Of a stretch of DNA of 64,000 bases, positions 35,870 through 47,480 are shown in pieces. The notes under the pieces were generated by a model. That model was not told where the DNA came from. It searched no databases and was given only the letters and a program-made list of their open reading frames with translations. The DNA lies in contig CM045763.1 of the NCBI GenBank assembly GCA_025200525.1, positions 66,289,018-66,353,017 of the forward strand. Reading direction: 5' to 3'. The position numbers and the translations under genes were made by a program. The first letter of the stretch is position 1. Each line of letters starts with the position of its first letter. Origin of the DNA: Camellia lanceoleosa (taxonomy: Eukaryota; Streptophyta; Magnoliopsida; Ericales; Theaceae).

Positions 35870-36384
35870 TAGGGACCTCCGATGATCTGAACCGCTTTCC
35901 ATTGAAGTTACAGTAAAATCCATCAGCAGTCAACTGATTGGCAAGCGTGATCAACACACTGTACCGATCCTCCATTCCATCATTCCTACAATACACTCAA
36001 AACAAAAACAAAAAAACCCTAGGGTTTCAAATTCTCGAGTAACAATCTCAATAATAATAAGAAAATAAAAATTGAAGAGCTTGGGGGTGATTACCGGAGG
36101 AAGCAGAGTTCGGAGAAGTGGTCGAGGTGGGATCCACAGAAGAGAAGGAAGTCGTCGGAAGAGAGGTAGTTGGGGACAGCGACGACGAAGAGTTTGGTGG
36201 ATCGAGCGCTAGGGCTCGTGAGAGAGGTGGTGGAGGAGGGGGATTGGCTGCGGAAGAGGTGGACTACGCCATTGAGTTCGGTTACGGAGAGGTGGTTGCT
36301 AGGCTTTGCGGCGGAGCTGCTGGTGGTGGCGGTGGAGGAGAAGGGACGGCGCGTGTCGATGGAGTGGATTTGGAGGATGAACAT
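29404..36384 (-). CDS. BRIZ: BRIZ-type BRAP2 RING and ZnF-UBP E3 ubiquitin ligase subunit
   Basis: Plant homologue of human BRAP2; in Arabidopsis BRIZ1 and BRIZ2 form a heteromeric RING E3 needed for seed germination. Exons on the minus strand, in order: 36384-36095, 35985-35877, 35322-35208, 35016-34919, 33162-33056, 32917-32668, 30894-30841, 30617-30474, 30132-30068, 29735-29681, 29562-29404. They sum to 1446 nt, 481 codons, all GT-AG and in phase, matching the family's length. The start MFILQIHSID is preferred to an in-frame ATG 35 codons upstream because the family begins there. Domains: BRAP2 region about 60-150; RING from C167 (CPVCLERLD, then LCDHSFQC); ZnF-UBP about 218-255 (CAVCGTLKNLWVC, ICGFVGCGR, H245, H249, H255); coiled coil about 325-430; basic tail PKRRTKSSRRRN. 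Intact as read. BRIZ1 versus BRIZ2 not decided. Confidence 0.95.
30895..31518. other. BRIZ intron DNA upstream of TIR element
   Basis: Part of the 1.77 kb intron 30895-32667. Contains GGACAC and TGTCCATG-type words (31080-31290) that recur loosely at 34180-34230, suggesting an old dispersed repeat. No gene seen. Confidence 0.35.
31519..32443. mobile_element. TIR element in BRIZ intron, Mutator-like
   Basis: Left end GGATAAATTACACTGACACC with CTTGAAATTTCTGTTTAATG is mirrored at the right by CATTTGAAAAATT-type and CAGTGTAATTTACCC sequence over about 75-100 bp. About 925 bp, AT-rich, no transposase. A fragment of the family is in the TOPLESS intron at 24790. Flanks are T-rich and could hide a 9 bp duplication. 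Confidence 0.7.
32529..32562. repeat. (TTTGTA)n microsatellite
   Basis: About five copies of TTTGTA, then variants TTCGTA and TCCCTA, in the BRIZ intron. Confidence 0.85.
33163..34918. other. Large BRIZ intron without recognisable content
   Basis: A 1.76 kb intron between the RING and ZnF-UBP exons. Apart from AT-rich and loosely repetitive stretches, nothing can be named. Open frames on the plus strand here are short and family-less. Confidence 0.5.
35812..35866. repeat. (TA)n(GA)n microsatellite near BRIZ splice donor
   Basis: A (GT)n, (TA)n and long (GA)n tract lies in the intron within about 15 bp of the donor at 35876. On the gene's strand it is a (CT)n polypyrimidine tract. Confidence 0.9.
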
Positions 36385-37030
36385 TTTTGTTTTTTTAATT
36401 TTGTTCTTTTTGTTTTTGGAGATCGGTGAACGTGTTGTTGTTGATCTGTTGGGCTTTGAGAAAGGAGAGATTGGCGGTTGGAGAAGCATCCAACATTTTT
36501 GGTTTTAGAAAACAATTTGGGCATCAACTACTCAACAAGTTAATTGATAACAACAAGAAAAATGTTACAAAAAATAAAATAATAAAAATTACAATTTAAT
36601 TTTAATCCTTAAATTATTTAGTATTTTTCTTATAACAAATACTAACACGTGTCTCTTATCTATGGGTGCCGTTGATCTTAGCGGATTTCAACTAAAAATT
36701 AGGTCAAATTGGGCCGACTTACTTGTGTGAAATCTCGATTCATGCCCAAGCTCAAGTTCAAATTCAAGAGTACTCAGGTCTTAGGCAGACTTACGCTAGG
36801 CCTAACCATTTTTTTATTTTTTTTCCACTAAAATAGTTTGAAAATTACATTAGGCCTCGGGATGGGACAAACCTAAATGGTCGTTAAGCGGGCCGAGTTT
36901 CAAGCTGGGTCGAGCCCCAAAACACACTGCCCATGGGCACAGACTAGGTTCAATCTTGGGCCTACCTAGGGTGCGTTGGGTCACACTAGGCCGTGGACGG
37001 GCTTCGAGTGGACTAATTTTATACCCCTAG
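36385..37030. other. BRIZ upstream region and GC-richer patch
   Basis: The BRIZ promoter should lie just above 36384 on the minus strand; no clear TATA box stands out. At 36690-37030 a GC-richer patch with GGGCCGAGTTTC, GGGTCGAGCCCC and GGGCTTCGAGTGG words looks like a piece of a transposon, family unknown. Confidence 0.4.
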
Positions 37031-37436
37031 TCCTATGCATTAATGTTAGGAAGTATGTAAAAAAGTATCTTAAAAATATGAAAAAAAATATTTAAAAGTA
37101 TATTGATTTCAATAAAAATATATTCAATTTAGCAAAAAATGTCTTGTGTTTTTCAATTGTTTTGTCTTTTTCTTTGTGTTCTCAGGGCATTTGTTAGTAA
37201 GACCATTTTCTTATTTTTTTTATTAAATTATATTAATTTTATCTATTTATTATTAAAATTATGGAGAAATTACAACAAAAAGATCAGGTTTCATATTTGT
37301 AACAAAATAAATTCTAAGTTTTATTAATTTAGTTTGTTCTTTTTTTTTTGGGCTAACAAAGACAAAACAAAACAAATGAATTTTTTGAAAAACAAAAAAA
37401 AAAAAACAAAAAATAATCAATCAATCATTTCTTTTT

Positions 37437-37437
<1 letters not shown>

Positions 37438-37480
<43 letters not shown>

Positions 37481-37481
37481 A
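37438..37481. repeat. Poly(A) tract
   Basis: About 40 consecutive A, with a second A-rich run near 37510-37536. It could mark the tail of an old retroelement but no body is recognisable upstream. Confidence 0.9.
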
Positions 37482-37569
37482 AACAACTTTTTGAGCCCAG
37501 CACTATATAAAAAAAAGAAAAAAAAAAAAAAAAAAACAAACCCCCACCCCAAACGGAGGCTTAAATCAT

Positions 37570-37790
37570 AATATTTTGATTTGTTTTTAATCTAAATTAT
37601 CTACCTATTTTTGTTAAGTAAAATCAATGAAAAAAAATAGTATTTTAGCATTAAATTCAATGAAAAATAATATTTTAGACATTTCATATATAACTATATT
37701 GAGTTTAATAGTTAAAATATATTTTTTCTGTCGATTTTACTTAACAAAAATAAACAGGTGGTTTAAATTGAAAATAAATCAAAATATTAA
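37570..37790. repeat. Inverted-repeat (foldback) unit
   Basis: TATTTTGATTTGTTTTTAAT, then TATTTTTGTTAAGTAAAATC at the left are mirrored at the right by GATTTTACTTAACAAAAATA and AAATAAATCAAAATATT. Arms are about 70 bp or more, AT-rich. Confidence 0.7.
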
Positions 37791-38049
37791 AATTTAAATT
37801 GATAAAATTAAAAAATCATAATTTATTTTATTTCAAAGTCAAAACTGTGGATTTTTTCTTAATTTCCTCTAAAGTTTTTAATTATTTTTTGTGTAGTCCA
37901 ATTGAAGACAATTATACAAATCAATAATTGTTGAAACTTAATTTCATGAAAAAAATCACTCACCTAAATGAATTTTAAAAAAAAAATCACAAATATATAT
38001 ATATATATATGTTTTACTATTTTGAACCAACTCCACCCTACGACCAAAT

Positions 38050-38352
38050 TAACAAGTGTTTTTGTCCATGTTTTTTGCCCATTAAATTAGGCTTCTGATT
38101 TATACAATCATCTTTAATCACACCACGTCAAGAGAAATCATAAATTTTAGAAAAATTAATAGTTTAGGGTTTAATTATAAAAAAATTTAAATTAACAAGT
38201 GTTTTTGTCCAAATTGTAAATTTTTCTGTTTTTTGCCCATTAAATTAGGCTTCCAATTTATACAATCATCTTTAATCATACCACGTCAAGAGAAATCATA
38301 AATTTTAGAAAATTTAATAGTTTAGGGTTTAATTATAAAAAAAAAAATTATG
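38050..38352. repeat. Tandem duplication of about 150 bp
   Basis: TAACAAGTGTTTTTGTCCA...GCCCATTAAATTAGGCTTC...CCACGTCAAGAGAAATCATA...TTTAGGGTTTAATTATAA occurs at 38050-38192 and again at 38193-38352 with few changes and a 17 bp extra piece in the second copy. Confidence 0.9.
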
Positions 38353-39855
38353 ATAGTTTAGGAAGATAAATGTGAAATAAATATTTGGCTAGTAATTGTG
38401 GAAAAAAAATTAACACGATCCATCTTGTTTGGGAAATACTAAAAAAATTTTACATTTTTCTAAATTTTTATTTTTAGTTGAATTGTGCTAAGATTTTATT
38501 AATTTTTTTAAGTATTTTTTGTTTAGAAAGATATAAAATTTTAATAAAATGTTGTTTTTTTTAAGTTCACTAAAAAATTTTCAAAAAAATTAATGTCAAA
38601 CTCCACGTAAACTTTTTCAATAACAAAAAATAATTTTTTAACATTTACCGATTGTAACAACTTTATTCTAAAACTATGATAAAAGAAAAAACTCCTAAAA
38701 AACATTTGCCAACCCTAAGTAATTTGGAGCACCACGTATAAATGCTACATAAATATGTATAAAAAGAATTATAATGAATTTGAAAATTATTACTTTATTG
38801 ATCAATGAACTAATAATGATTAATATAATTTTAGATTGTACAATTAAATATATTATTATATTATTCAAATGACCAATGATCTTATGACATGTATTTTTAT
38901 TTTTTATAAAGTCTAATAATTGAGAAAATTACGTTCAAACTTTCAATCATAAAGACCGTATAATGGTTTGCAATAATATTTATAATAATAATGTTATAAT
39001 GACTAACTTTGGATAGTAAATTTTGAATATTACAAAACTTTGTTACCACCGACACATTATTTAATTACCTCATCTTCATATTTTATACTAATTCACTAAT
39101 AATTCATTAGGTGATATCTAAAATTCAATGTCCAACTTTGATCTCCATAAGCATTATTCATCATAAATGTGATCTATTCACGGGCCACAAGGATGTCCAA
39201 ATAAATCAAAATTGCTTAATCAAAATTTCATTAAAAAGAAAGAAAAGAAAATGAAATAATTTGGAATAATTACACTCAAAAAGTTGATTGATTGTCATTA
39301 CATTGATACCTTTGACATTTCAAAAACTGTATCCCCTCTTTCAAGTTTATAATTGTTTACAAATAGCTACATCCATTAGTCAATAGTTGAATTGTATTGA
39401 TGTCAACAATTAAAATTTTGAAATGACAATTTTAACCTCACTTTCTGTCTTCATATACTTTTATTTATTTTCTTCTTATATATAACATGCCAACCACTAC
39501 CTCATTCTCATTCTCTCTAGTTATCTTACTAGCACAACCACCACTCACTACTACCTTTTCTATCCTCTCTTTTATCTACCACAACCACCACTGTATATCA
39601 CTCTGCTCTTCATCCTTCATCCATATCTCTAACATCGCAACACTTCCAGCATTGCCCAACATCAATGGACTAACCCTTTTCAACTTTTATAGTGGCCAAC
39701 TCTCTCGCTTCACTCTTCTTACCACCATATTCTCTCAAAAATCATGACTCTGCTCCATTGTGTATCACCAACACATTCTATACCATGGACTCCACCCCCA
39801 TCTTATTTCACGGCCATTATTATCACACTTTTCCATGCAACCAATCATTCATTAT
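38353..39855. other. AT-rich intergenic DNA
   Basis: No gene seen. Frames near 39487-39964 are low-complexity Ser/Thr-rich and one runs into the LTR, so they are rejected as genes. This is the original host flank of the LTR nest that starts at 39861. Confidence 0.45.
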
Positions 39856-39986
39856 CTTAGTGTCACGACCCAAACCCACCCCTATGGGTTTAGCATCAGA
39901 ATCGCCAAGGCCCGCTGATGTTAATAACAAGAATACAGAGTACGGAAGCCAAATCAGTAAATAAAAGATGTCCAATGAGCTATGAC

Positions 39987-41444
39987 TGTCATGACCCGCT
40001 CCTCGTACCCAAGAGTTAAGTATCGTGACGGCCAATTCTTAAACAAATCAATAAACGTGAGCGGAAGTAATATTTAAATAAGGGTATTAAAATAATCATT
40101 AGAGCTTCTATTTTTATTACAAAATGTATTGACCAAAAAGGCGGATATTTATATATAAAAATATCAATAAAAGTGTTGTGTATGTCTAATCCACAGCCTC
40201 GCATCTAAGATTTTCCAAAAGCTATTTCTGAATTGCATGTTTCTTGAAAATTGGTAAACAACTATAAGCACATGGCAGAGTGAGAAATATTATACCAAGA
40301 GTATAAGGGACACGAAATAACCATGGATAGTTAGTTAGGTCAAAATATTTAGGATAACTGAGTCAGAACAAATAATTCTTTAAGTAACAAAACTGAGATT
40401 ATGTAAATAAATCATTTAAGTGGCAAAAGCTGAAATACATAAATTATGTAAGTAAATGACCATAACCACGGTATTGAACAGAACAGAGGTACGGATTCAA
40501 GAGGTGGCTCGTACGGATTCTAGAAGTGGCTCCTACAATAGTGTAGCATTTAGCTCCGCACAGAACAGAAGTCAATGGATCCATGACAAACAGAGGACCA
40601 CAAAGTGGTCAAACAGAGGCCAATGGTTATTTAAGTCCCCCAAGGCGTGGGACTCCCGTGGTGGTACTTACAAAACATAATTGTATATAAGGTCATAACC
40701 AAATATTCTTTAAAATATAAACAAACATATCCATGGATTTCCTTTTAAGCAAATAGGGTTTAGAAATTAAACCACGTAACTGAAATCTTTATAAAACATA
40801 ACTTTTATTAATATACTAATAAAACATACTCGTATAAAATAGATTTTGGTAAGTTAAAACATACGTAAAATACATTTTGGTAACTCAAGGTATAATATAA
40901 CTCACCTTAACTTTAATACCTTACTCTTTCTTTTCACTATCAAAGACACTTTCAGCTTCCATTATTTTTCCTTTCTTTCTCTCTTCTCTTTCTTTCCTCT
41001 TTCTTTTCTTTCCCTCTTTTCTTTCTGTTTCTTTCCTCCCTTCTTTCCAGCGGACGCCTCCTCCTTTTATAAGGGGCGAGTTGATACGTGGCAGATTTCG
41101 ATAATAATTACAAAGATTCATTCTTGTCTTTAATAGATATTTAGGATAATTACCTCTTGATCCAATATTTTAATATAATTATATAAATAAATTAATTCTT
41201 GATTAAATTACTCTTTATCTTATACTAACAGAAAATTAATTATTTATTTTCGTACCACACCAATTATTATTATTATTTATATTATCTATATTATTATTTA
41301 TATTTTGACCCATAAACTTTTAATAATTATATTATTTAACAAAATTATACATAATAATACAAAATAAATCATATATTTTTTCAACTATAATTAAATAATA
41401 TTAGCATAAATTCTACAGAATAATTAAAAATCTGGATTGTTACA
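39987..41444 (-). mobile_element. Nested solo LTR-like insert
   Basis: Starts TGTCATGACCCGC and ends GGATTGTTACA, 1458 bp, no coding capacity. Flanking 5-mers are ATGAC and GCGAC, which would be a duplication if two C-to-T/G-to-A changes occurred. The surrounding LTR resumes after it. On the minus strand a TATA-like box (TTATAAAAGG, plus 41063-41072) fits an LTR promoter. Confidence 0.65.
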
Positions 41445-42401
41445 GCGACAGTCTGTATGCAAAAAGACTTTTCATACATATCCATATAAACAGTACACAT
41501 ATACATACATATACAATTATCCGGGACAGGGATCTAGTCCCTACTAGAATAGTACAGTACAGGTACAGTCAGTCTATACAATGTTACAGAACCAGATACA
41601 AAAAGGGGAAAGTCTAAAACACCCCAAAAGCCCTAGCTTGAAGGACTTGAAACCTCGCAGTGAGGCACGGTAGTTGGCTTAACAAAACGGGAGCTTAGCC
41701 TGACGCTCCTCAACGGTCTGCTGCCTGTACACCTACATATATATATATATGAACAGTGAGCTAAAACCCAGTGAATAACACATGCATAAAGAGGTTAAGA
41801 ATGAATGTCCTTTCAGTATTTAAAACAGTCATTTAAACAGTATAACAATTATTCGATCATAGCAGTGATAAGTGGTACATCTAATAACAAACAGTACAGT
41901 AGGTCTTAATAGACTGAACAGTCAGTTGATGGCCATCATATCAGTAAACAGTAGTGGTTCCAGACATGGAAACCGACAGAGATCTCTGTGTCAGTAGTAG
42001 TATAGTACAGTAACAGTAGGTTGCTATGGATGCCACGAATACAGTTCACAAATAAGACATCATTCATTTAATAACAGTATCATTTCAGAAACTAGTACAG
42101 TTCAATTGTTCAGAGATAATCATTTTTGAACATATCTTTATAACATTGTTACTCATAGAGTTCTGGGCTACAAATAAGCTAGTGCGCATCTCCGGATGTC
42201 AACCCTACATAGTTACAAGATGAACACACACTAAGTTACACACTTGGGAAACAACAACTTAATCCCTAATTTGCCTCGGTGTGGTTCTACATTAATATCC
42301 TCCTTAAGATGCCTTAAACTAGGCCTAAGAATGCCTAGGATGGAATGAGGATGCAAAGATGCACTTTAAAACACTTTTCTAAATTTTCAAAAAACAGGGG
42401 T

Positions 42402-42699
42402 CTCGCTCGAGCGTGGCTTTCTACGCTTCGCCGAAGGCGTGACTTCCGCCGCCGAGCGATCGCAAGCTTCTGTGAAAATACTGGATGCTCAAAATTCACG
42501 CTCGACGGGCGCTCGACCCCCGCTCGAGCGTGAGACACAAGTCCTCACTCGAGCGTGAACTCTCTCGCTCAAGCGGACTGTAAACTCATGCAAAGTACTG
42601 GATACACGAATTTCACGCTCGAGCGTCACTTTTATCGCTCGTGCGGACTTCATGATCCAGAGTGTACGCTCGAGCGTGGAGTTCCTCGCTCGAGCGTGA
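42402..42699 (-). repeat. CGCTCGAGCG palindrome cluster in solo LTR
   Basis: At least seven CTCGAGCG-type sites in pairs. In part of the cluster the expected site is replaced by other palindromic CpG words (CTTCGCCGAAG near 42425, CGCCGCCGAGCGATCGC near 42450). Position from the LTR start (minus sense) is 1.0-1.3 kb, as in the other LTRs. Confidence 0.8.
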
Positions 42700-44454
42700 G
42701 TCCAAATTCTGGAAATTCCAGATTTGAACCTCAAGCTCAAAATCAACTTTAAATGCATCAAATTCAATCATTTAAGGCCAATTTTCTGGAAGACACTTGT
42801 AAATTCATAGTATAACATGATTCAAAGCTCAATTTGTAAAATCAAGGCCCAAAGGTGAGTCAATTAAATCCTATTTTAAACCAAACTTCAAGAACATAAA
42901 TTAAAGGTAACATGCATATATTTAATCAACTTCAAGGCTTCAAATACTTGCTCCAAAGAGCCAATTCCTTCAAAATCAAGATGGAGTCATGGATCATGAC
43001 ATTAATATGGACATGCATGCAAAGATCCCCATGAAAACAACTTTAAATTTCAAGATGTGCACATGCATGCATGGTACAAGCTTCAATTCAACAATCTTGA
43101 ACCAATTTATGATCTTAAGCTCCTATTTACCATGAACCATGCAACAATTACTTGAATTCTCAAACAATAAGGTAAATGTCCTACCTTAGGTCTTGAGTGC
43201 AAGATATGGGAGCTCAATTATGCAAATTGTCCTTCAACTCCTATAATTTCCAAGCAAAACCTCCAAGTTGAACTCAATTTCTCTCACTCTCACACTCTAG
43301 TCGGTTTTAGGCTCAAGAATGGGCTGATGAAATGTTGTAGATTAAGTCTCAAATATTGTAGAGATAGGCCACTAAGTGGCATTTTGGTAAATAAGTCCAA
43401 CTCTTGTAATTTAGCTTTATTTAATCTAATTTAATCATTCCAAATCAAATTTCAATTAAATTTATCATAAAATCCCATAATTCCTAATTAGCACAAAGCA
43501 CTAATCAATTTCAGACTCTACTGCCGATAAGGTCTTCAATTTACAGTTTAAAACATAAAACATGAACAGATAATTTAACAGTCAAACAGATAGATTTGCA
43601 TTCAAACTAGCACATTCAATCAATCAGTTCAGAACATTTAGTCAATCAATCAATTAACATGCTTAATTATAGATTAGCACTAATCAGTGGTGTTATCAGT
43701 AAACAGTAGTGAGGGTTGTCACACTTAGTCCACTCAATCATTTTTACTACACACAGATCTATTACCACAACCACTATAAAAATATAACAAATCCACCAAA
43801 TTTTCCTTCAAATTATACTCACAAAAATCAAAATCATACTATACAAACTATCATGACCCGAACCCGCCCCTATGGGTTAAGGACATAACCGGCCAGTAAT
43901 CCTGTGATTACCTATGGCCGCAGACCAAAACAGACATAATTTATCAGAGTAAAGGGGCCAAACGGAAGTAAAAATTTAAAACTTTGTCCATAGAGCCGTG
44001 CTTATATGCACATCAAACAAATCATACACAGATACGTTAATAACCCACATCAAAAGTACTGTATCACAAAATTCATTACAGACAAGATCATCCAAAACGA
44101 GTCAACCGATAACAGACTATGTACAGACATACACAAGGCCCTTGCCAACAAGACAAAACATAAGTGCATAATAAAAGGGCAAGGAAGGTCTCATGCGTGA
44201 GACACAAGGCTGACTCACCAAAACTCATGTTGTTCCTAGCAGACTTCACTGGGACTGGTGTAGACACCCCATTTTTGACCGTTCTCAAGACTTGGACATC
44301 ACCGTTTGAACACTCGGTGATCATCCATGTTCGTGTTCGTCTCGAGTTCTCGGAGGTTTCAGCCGCGTGCCTTGCCTTAAGAGCTCTCGACTTGTGTTTT
44401 TGCTTCTGAGGGCAAGGAATGGCTTGATTGGACATTCCCACATCTCACCGGCCA

Positions 44455-44610
44455 TGGCTTGAGGCCACCGGCCCTGTTTTATTGCCACTGGCCATTAGTG
44501 ATGGCCGGTCGGCACTATTTGTGGTCGGTCGGCACCTTTGGTGGCCGGTCGGCATTTTTTTGTGGTCGGTCGGCCATCTTTGTTGGCCGATTGGCTCTTT
44601 TTCTGGCCGA
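44455..44610 (+). repeat. GGCCGGTCGGC short repeats
   Basis: About six near copies of GG(C/T)CGGTCGGC at 25-32 bp spacing, GC-rich, near the start of the long LTR. Confidence 0.7.
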
Positions 44611-44631
44611 GACCTTTTCTTGAGGGAACTT

Positions 44632-45400
44632 GACCCTTTTGAAACCCTATTTCAGCTTCTTGAGGAAGCTTGAACCTTTTGAACCCTTGTTTCAGCTTCT
44701 TGAGGAAGCTTGAACCTTTCGAACCCTCGGTTTTAGCTTCTCAAGGAAGCTTGAACCTTTCGAACCCCTAGGTTTTAGCTTTTTGAGGAAGCTTGAACCT
44801 TTCGAACCCTCGATTTTAGCTTCTCGAGGAAGCTTGAACCTTTCGAACCCTTGTTTCAGCTTCTCGAGGAAGCTTGAACCTTTCGAACCCTCGGTTTTAG
44901 CTTCTCGAGGAAGCTTGAACCTTTCGAACCCTCGGTTTTAGCTTCTCGAGGAAGCTTGAACCTTTCGAACCTTCGATTTTAGCTTCTCGAGGAAGCTTGA
45001 ACCTTTCGAACCCTCGATTTTTAGCTTATCGAGGAAGCTTGAACCTTTCAAACCCTCGATTTTTAGCTTCTCGAGGAAGCTTGAACCTTTCGAACCCTCA
45101 GTTTTAGCTTCTCGTGGAAGCTTGAACCTTTCGAACCCTTGGTTTTAGCTTCTCCAAGAAGCTTGAACCCTTTGCTCTAGCTTCTCCAATAAGCTTGAAC
45201 CCTTTGCTCCAAGCTTCTAAGAGAAGCTTGGCCCTTTTGTCTAGTTTCTCCAAGAAGCTTGACCCCTTTGCCTAGCTTCTCCAAGAAGCTTGGCCCTTTG
45301 ACTTAGCTTCCCTTAGAAGCTTGCCCCCTTTGACCCTTTTTGGTTAGCTTCTCTTAGAAGCTTGGCCCCTTTGCTCCAAGCTTCTAAGAGAAGCTTGCAC
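44632..45400 (+). repeat. Tandem array of ~41 bp hairpin units
   Basis: About 13 units of AGCTTCTCGAGGAAGCTTG, AACCTTTCGAACCCTCGGTTTT type (41 bp), followed by about six shorter units (about 31 bp) with CTTCTCCAAGAAGCTT. Each unit contains AGCTTC and GAAGCT as an inverted repeat around a 5 base loop, and the loop varies (TCGAG, TTGAG, TCAAG, TCCAA) while the stem is kept. It lies just upstream of the LTR TATA box. The second LTR copy has only a few such units (61696-61800). Confidence 0.9.
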
Positions 45401-45411
45401 CCTTGTTCCTC

Positions 45412-45419
45412 TATAAAAG
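45412..45419 (+). promoter_or_regulatory. TATA box of the long LTR
   Basis: TATAAAAG after CCTC; the aligned place in the second copy has TATATAA at 61811. Conservation between the two copies at the same relative position supports a U3 promoter. Confidence 0.65.
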
Positions 45420-47289
45420 AAGAGCTTCTCTTCTATTGAAAGGGTTCCAAGATTTGGTCTAAGGCTCCATACATATATCTCTCTTCATATCTCCTCCATT
45501 TTAGCTCCAAATTGCTTGGTTCTTGACCCCTTTACACACCAACTCATAGCCTACCACCTCCACACTCCATTCCAGCACCTTGATGGTCATTTTCAGAGGT
45601 TGAAGGCTCACTTTCTTGGCCCAAAAGCTCCTGCTTTGTTGCTCTTCAAGGGTAAGTACCTATTTCCCTTAAACTTGTATTTTTTTGCTCCATTGGTTAG
45701 CCTTATTTGAAAGCATTTTTGGACTTTGTCATAAACTGAAAAGTGTCATATTTGGAGCTCCTCTTGAAGATTGTATAAGGACACTTTTCTGTTTGAGGTC
45801 TCCTACATCCTTGTATGCTTTATCCCTCTTTGTAGGCCTATTTTGCATCATATCTTAGTCCTACTTGTGAGCATTTTTGAGATTTCTCATAAACTAGAAA
45901 AAGTTTCCTTTTGAGCTTATAAACATGTTTACTTAAGGTCACTTCTCTGTTTGGGGTCATCTCCCCCCTTCCATGCTTTATTTCTTCATGTTTTGAGCTA
46001 TGCATTAGAGCATTTGCATTGGCCTTGGTTTGGCCTCTTAGCCACTAAAATCCAGTGAATTTTCAGTGGCTTATATGTGCCTTTGAGCTTCAAAATCATA
46101 GAGGGGTGACCCTCTCACCCCTCATTCTCTTTACTAGCATTGTTGGCCTTCCAAAGGGACTCTTTTTTGCATGCATTGAAGTCATATTTCAGGCCTTATT
46201 TTGTGAGTTTTAAGGTCTGCCTAAGCTCAGTCAAGAGCCCATTTTGCCATATTTTATGTCTATGATACATGTGTAGAGAAATCCCATTCAAGGCCTTTTT
46301 AAAGGACCTTTCTTTGCATGTTTCCTAGACTAATTTCAAAGCCTATTTGGTGGGTTTTAGGGCTGTCATAACTCATTTCTAGAGGTGGTTTTGCCTTTTT
46401 GTTTGTCTATCATATAGGTGTAGAATACCCCCTTGCATGGTCTTCCAAAGGAGCCCCTCATTTTTGCATGCATTGACTGAGTTTCAGTGGGTATTTGGGC
46501 ATATTTTGGCATGAAATACTTCTATTTTTGGCTGGTTGGGTGAGCCCTCATATGCTTCATATAGTTGTAGAACAACTAATGGTTCACTAGCTTTCTTTGC
46601 ATGCTTTGTGGACCCTTGATGCTGGCATATTTTGGCCATACCTTAAACTGATAATGTGATTATTTTGGACTACCCTAGCTCTTTTTTTAGGCCTCATGGT
46701 TGAATGATGTTTGTTTTGCATGCTTGTAGTTCAATACCCATGCTTAACTTTGAGTTTTGAGGTCCATTGCATGCATGTGCTGAGGTGTGTTCATGTTTTG
46801 AGGTCATTTTTCATCATATTTTAGAGTTGTTTTGGGATGCCATATTGCCATGTTTTGTACTCTTTAAATGTGTTTGAGAGTCGGGCTTGCATGCCTCATT
46901 TACCGACCATTGAATGAGCTCCATTTCGTTGCATTCCGAGCCATCATTTTAAGCCATTTCCCTACTGTTTCAGACCTTCCTAGGGTCTGTTTGGGGTTGG
47001 TTTTGCCTTTGGTGCATTGCTTTGGGTACCTCTAGTGTAACGCACTTCACTAGTTTCGATACCCGGGCCCCCTAGCTTGCATTATGTGCCATATTTGCAT
47101 GTTTTGGGACCATATTTTATGCTATTTCAGAGCTTTATCATGTGCCATTTTATGCCATCTTTCATCCCTTGCCATGCTTTGGTAGAGTGGCATTTAATGC
47201 CTTAGGGTCGGTCTCTTGCTTCGTGCATGTGTGCACGCATTTCGGTTGTCTCATTTTCATCTAATGGCCACTGATGTGAGTGTGGCTGA

Positions 47290-47480
47290 GGTCCACTCAT
47301 GTTGGTGTAAGTCCATCGAGCATTGTGTATGCCATTTCATAGCATTGAGTATGCTAGGTTGCATGTTAGAGCATTGTGTATGCCATGTTACATCATGCGC
47401 ATTGTGTATGCCATTTTAGTCCACAACATTGTGTATGCTAGGTTGCATGTTAGTCGCATTGTGCATGCCATCTTATTTGC
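47290..47480 (+). repeat. Imperfect GCATTGTGTATGCCAT repeats
   Basis: Six or so close variants of GCATTGTGTATGCCA alternating with TATGCTAGGTTGCATGTTAG. The same array, with GTCAT variants, is in the second copy at 63410-63585. Confidence 0.8.

Larger units (their letters stand above)
39861..43723 (-). mobile_element. Solo LTR of gypsy lineage, interrupted
   Basis: Starts TGTCACGACC and ends GGTTGTCACA on the plus strand, flanked by an exact 5 bp duplication CTTAG (39856-39860 and 43724-43728). Its end words match the 4130-6755 LTR in inverse. No internal coding region is present, so it is a solo LTR left by LTR-LTR recombination. Removing the nested insert leaves about 2400 bp. The orientation is minus, judged by the shared GGGTCGTGACA end. 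Confidence 0.85.

Noticed and set aside
36118..36508. Plus-strand frames over 100 codons across BRIZ exon 1
   Set aside because: They are the antisense of a GC-richer coding exon whose minus frame matches the family.
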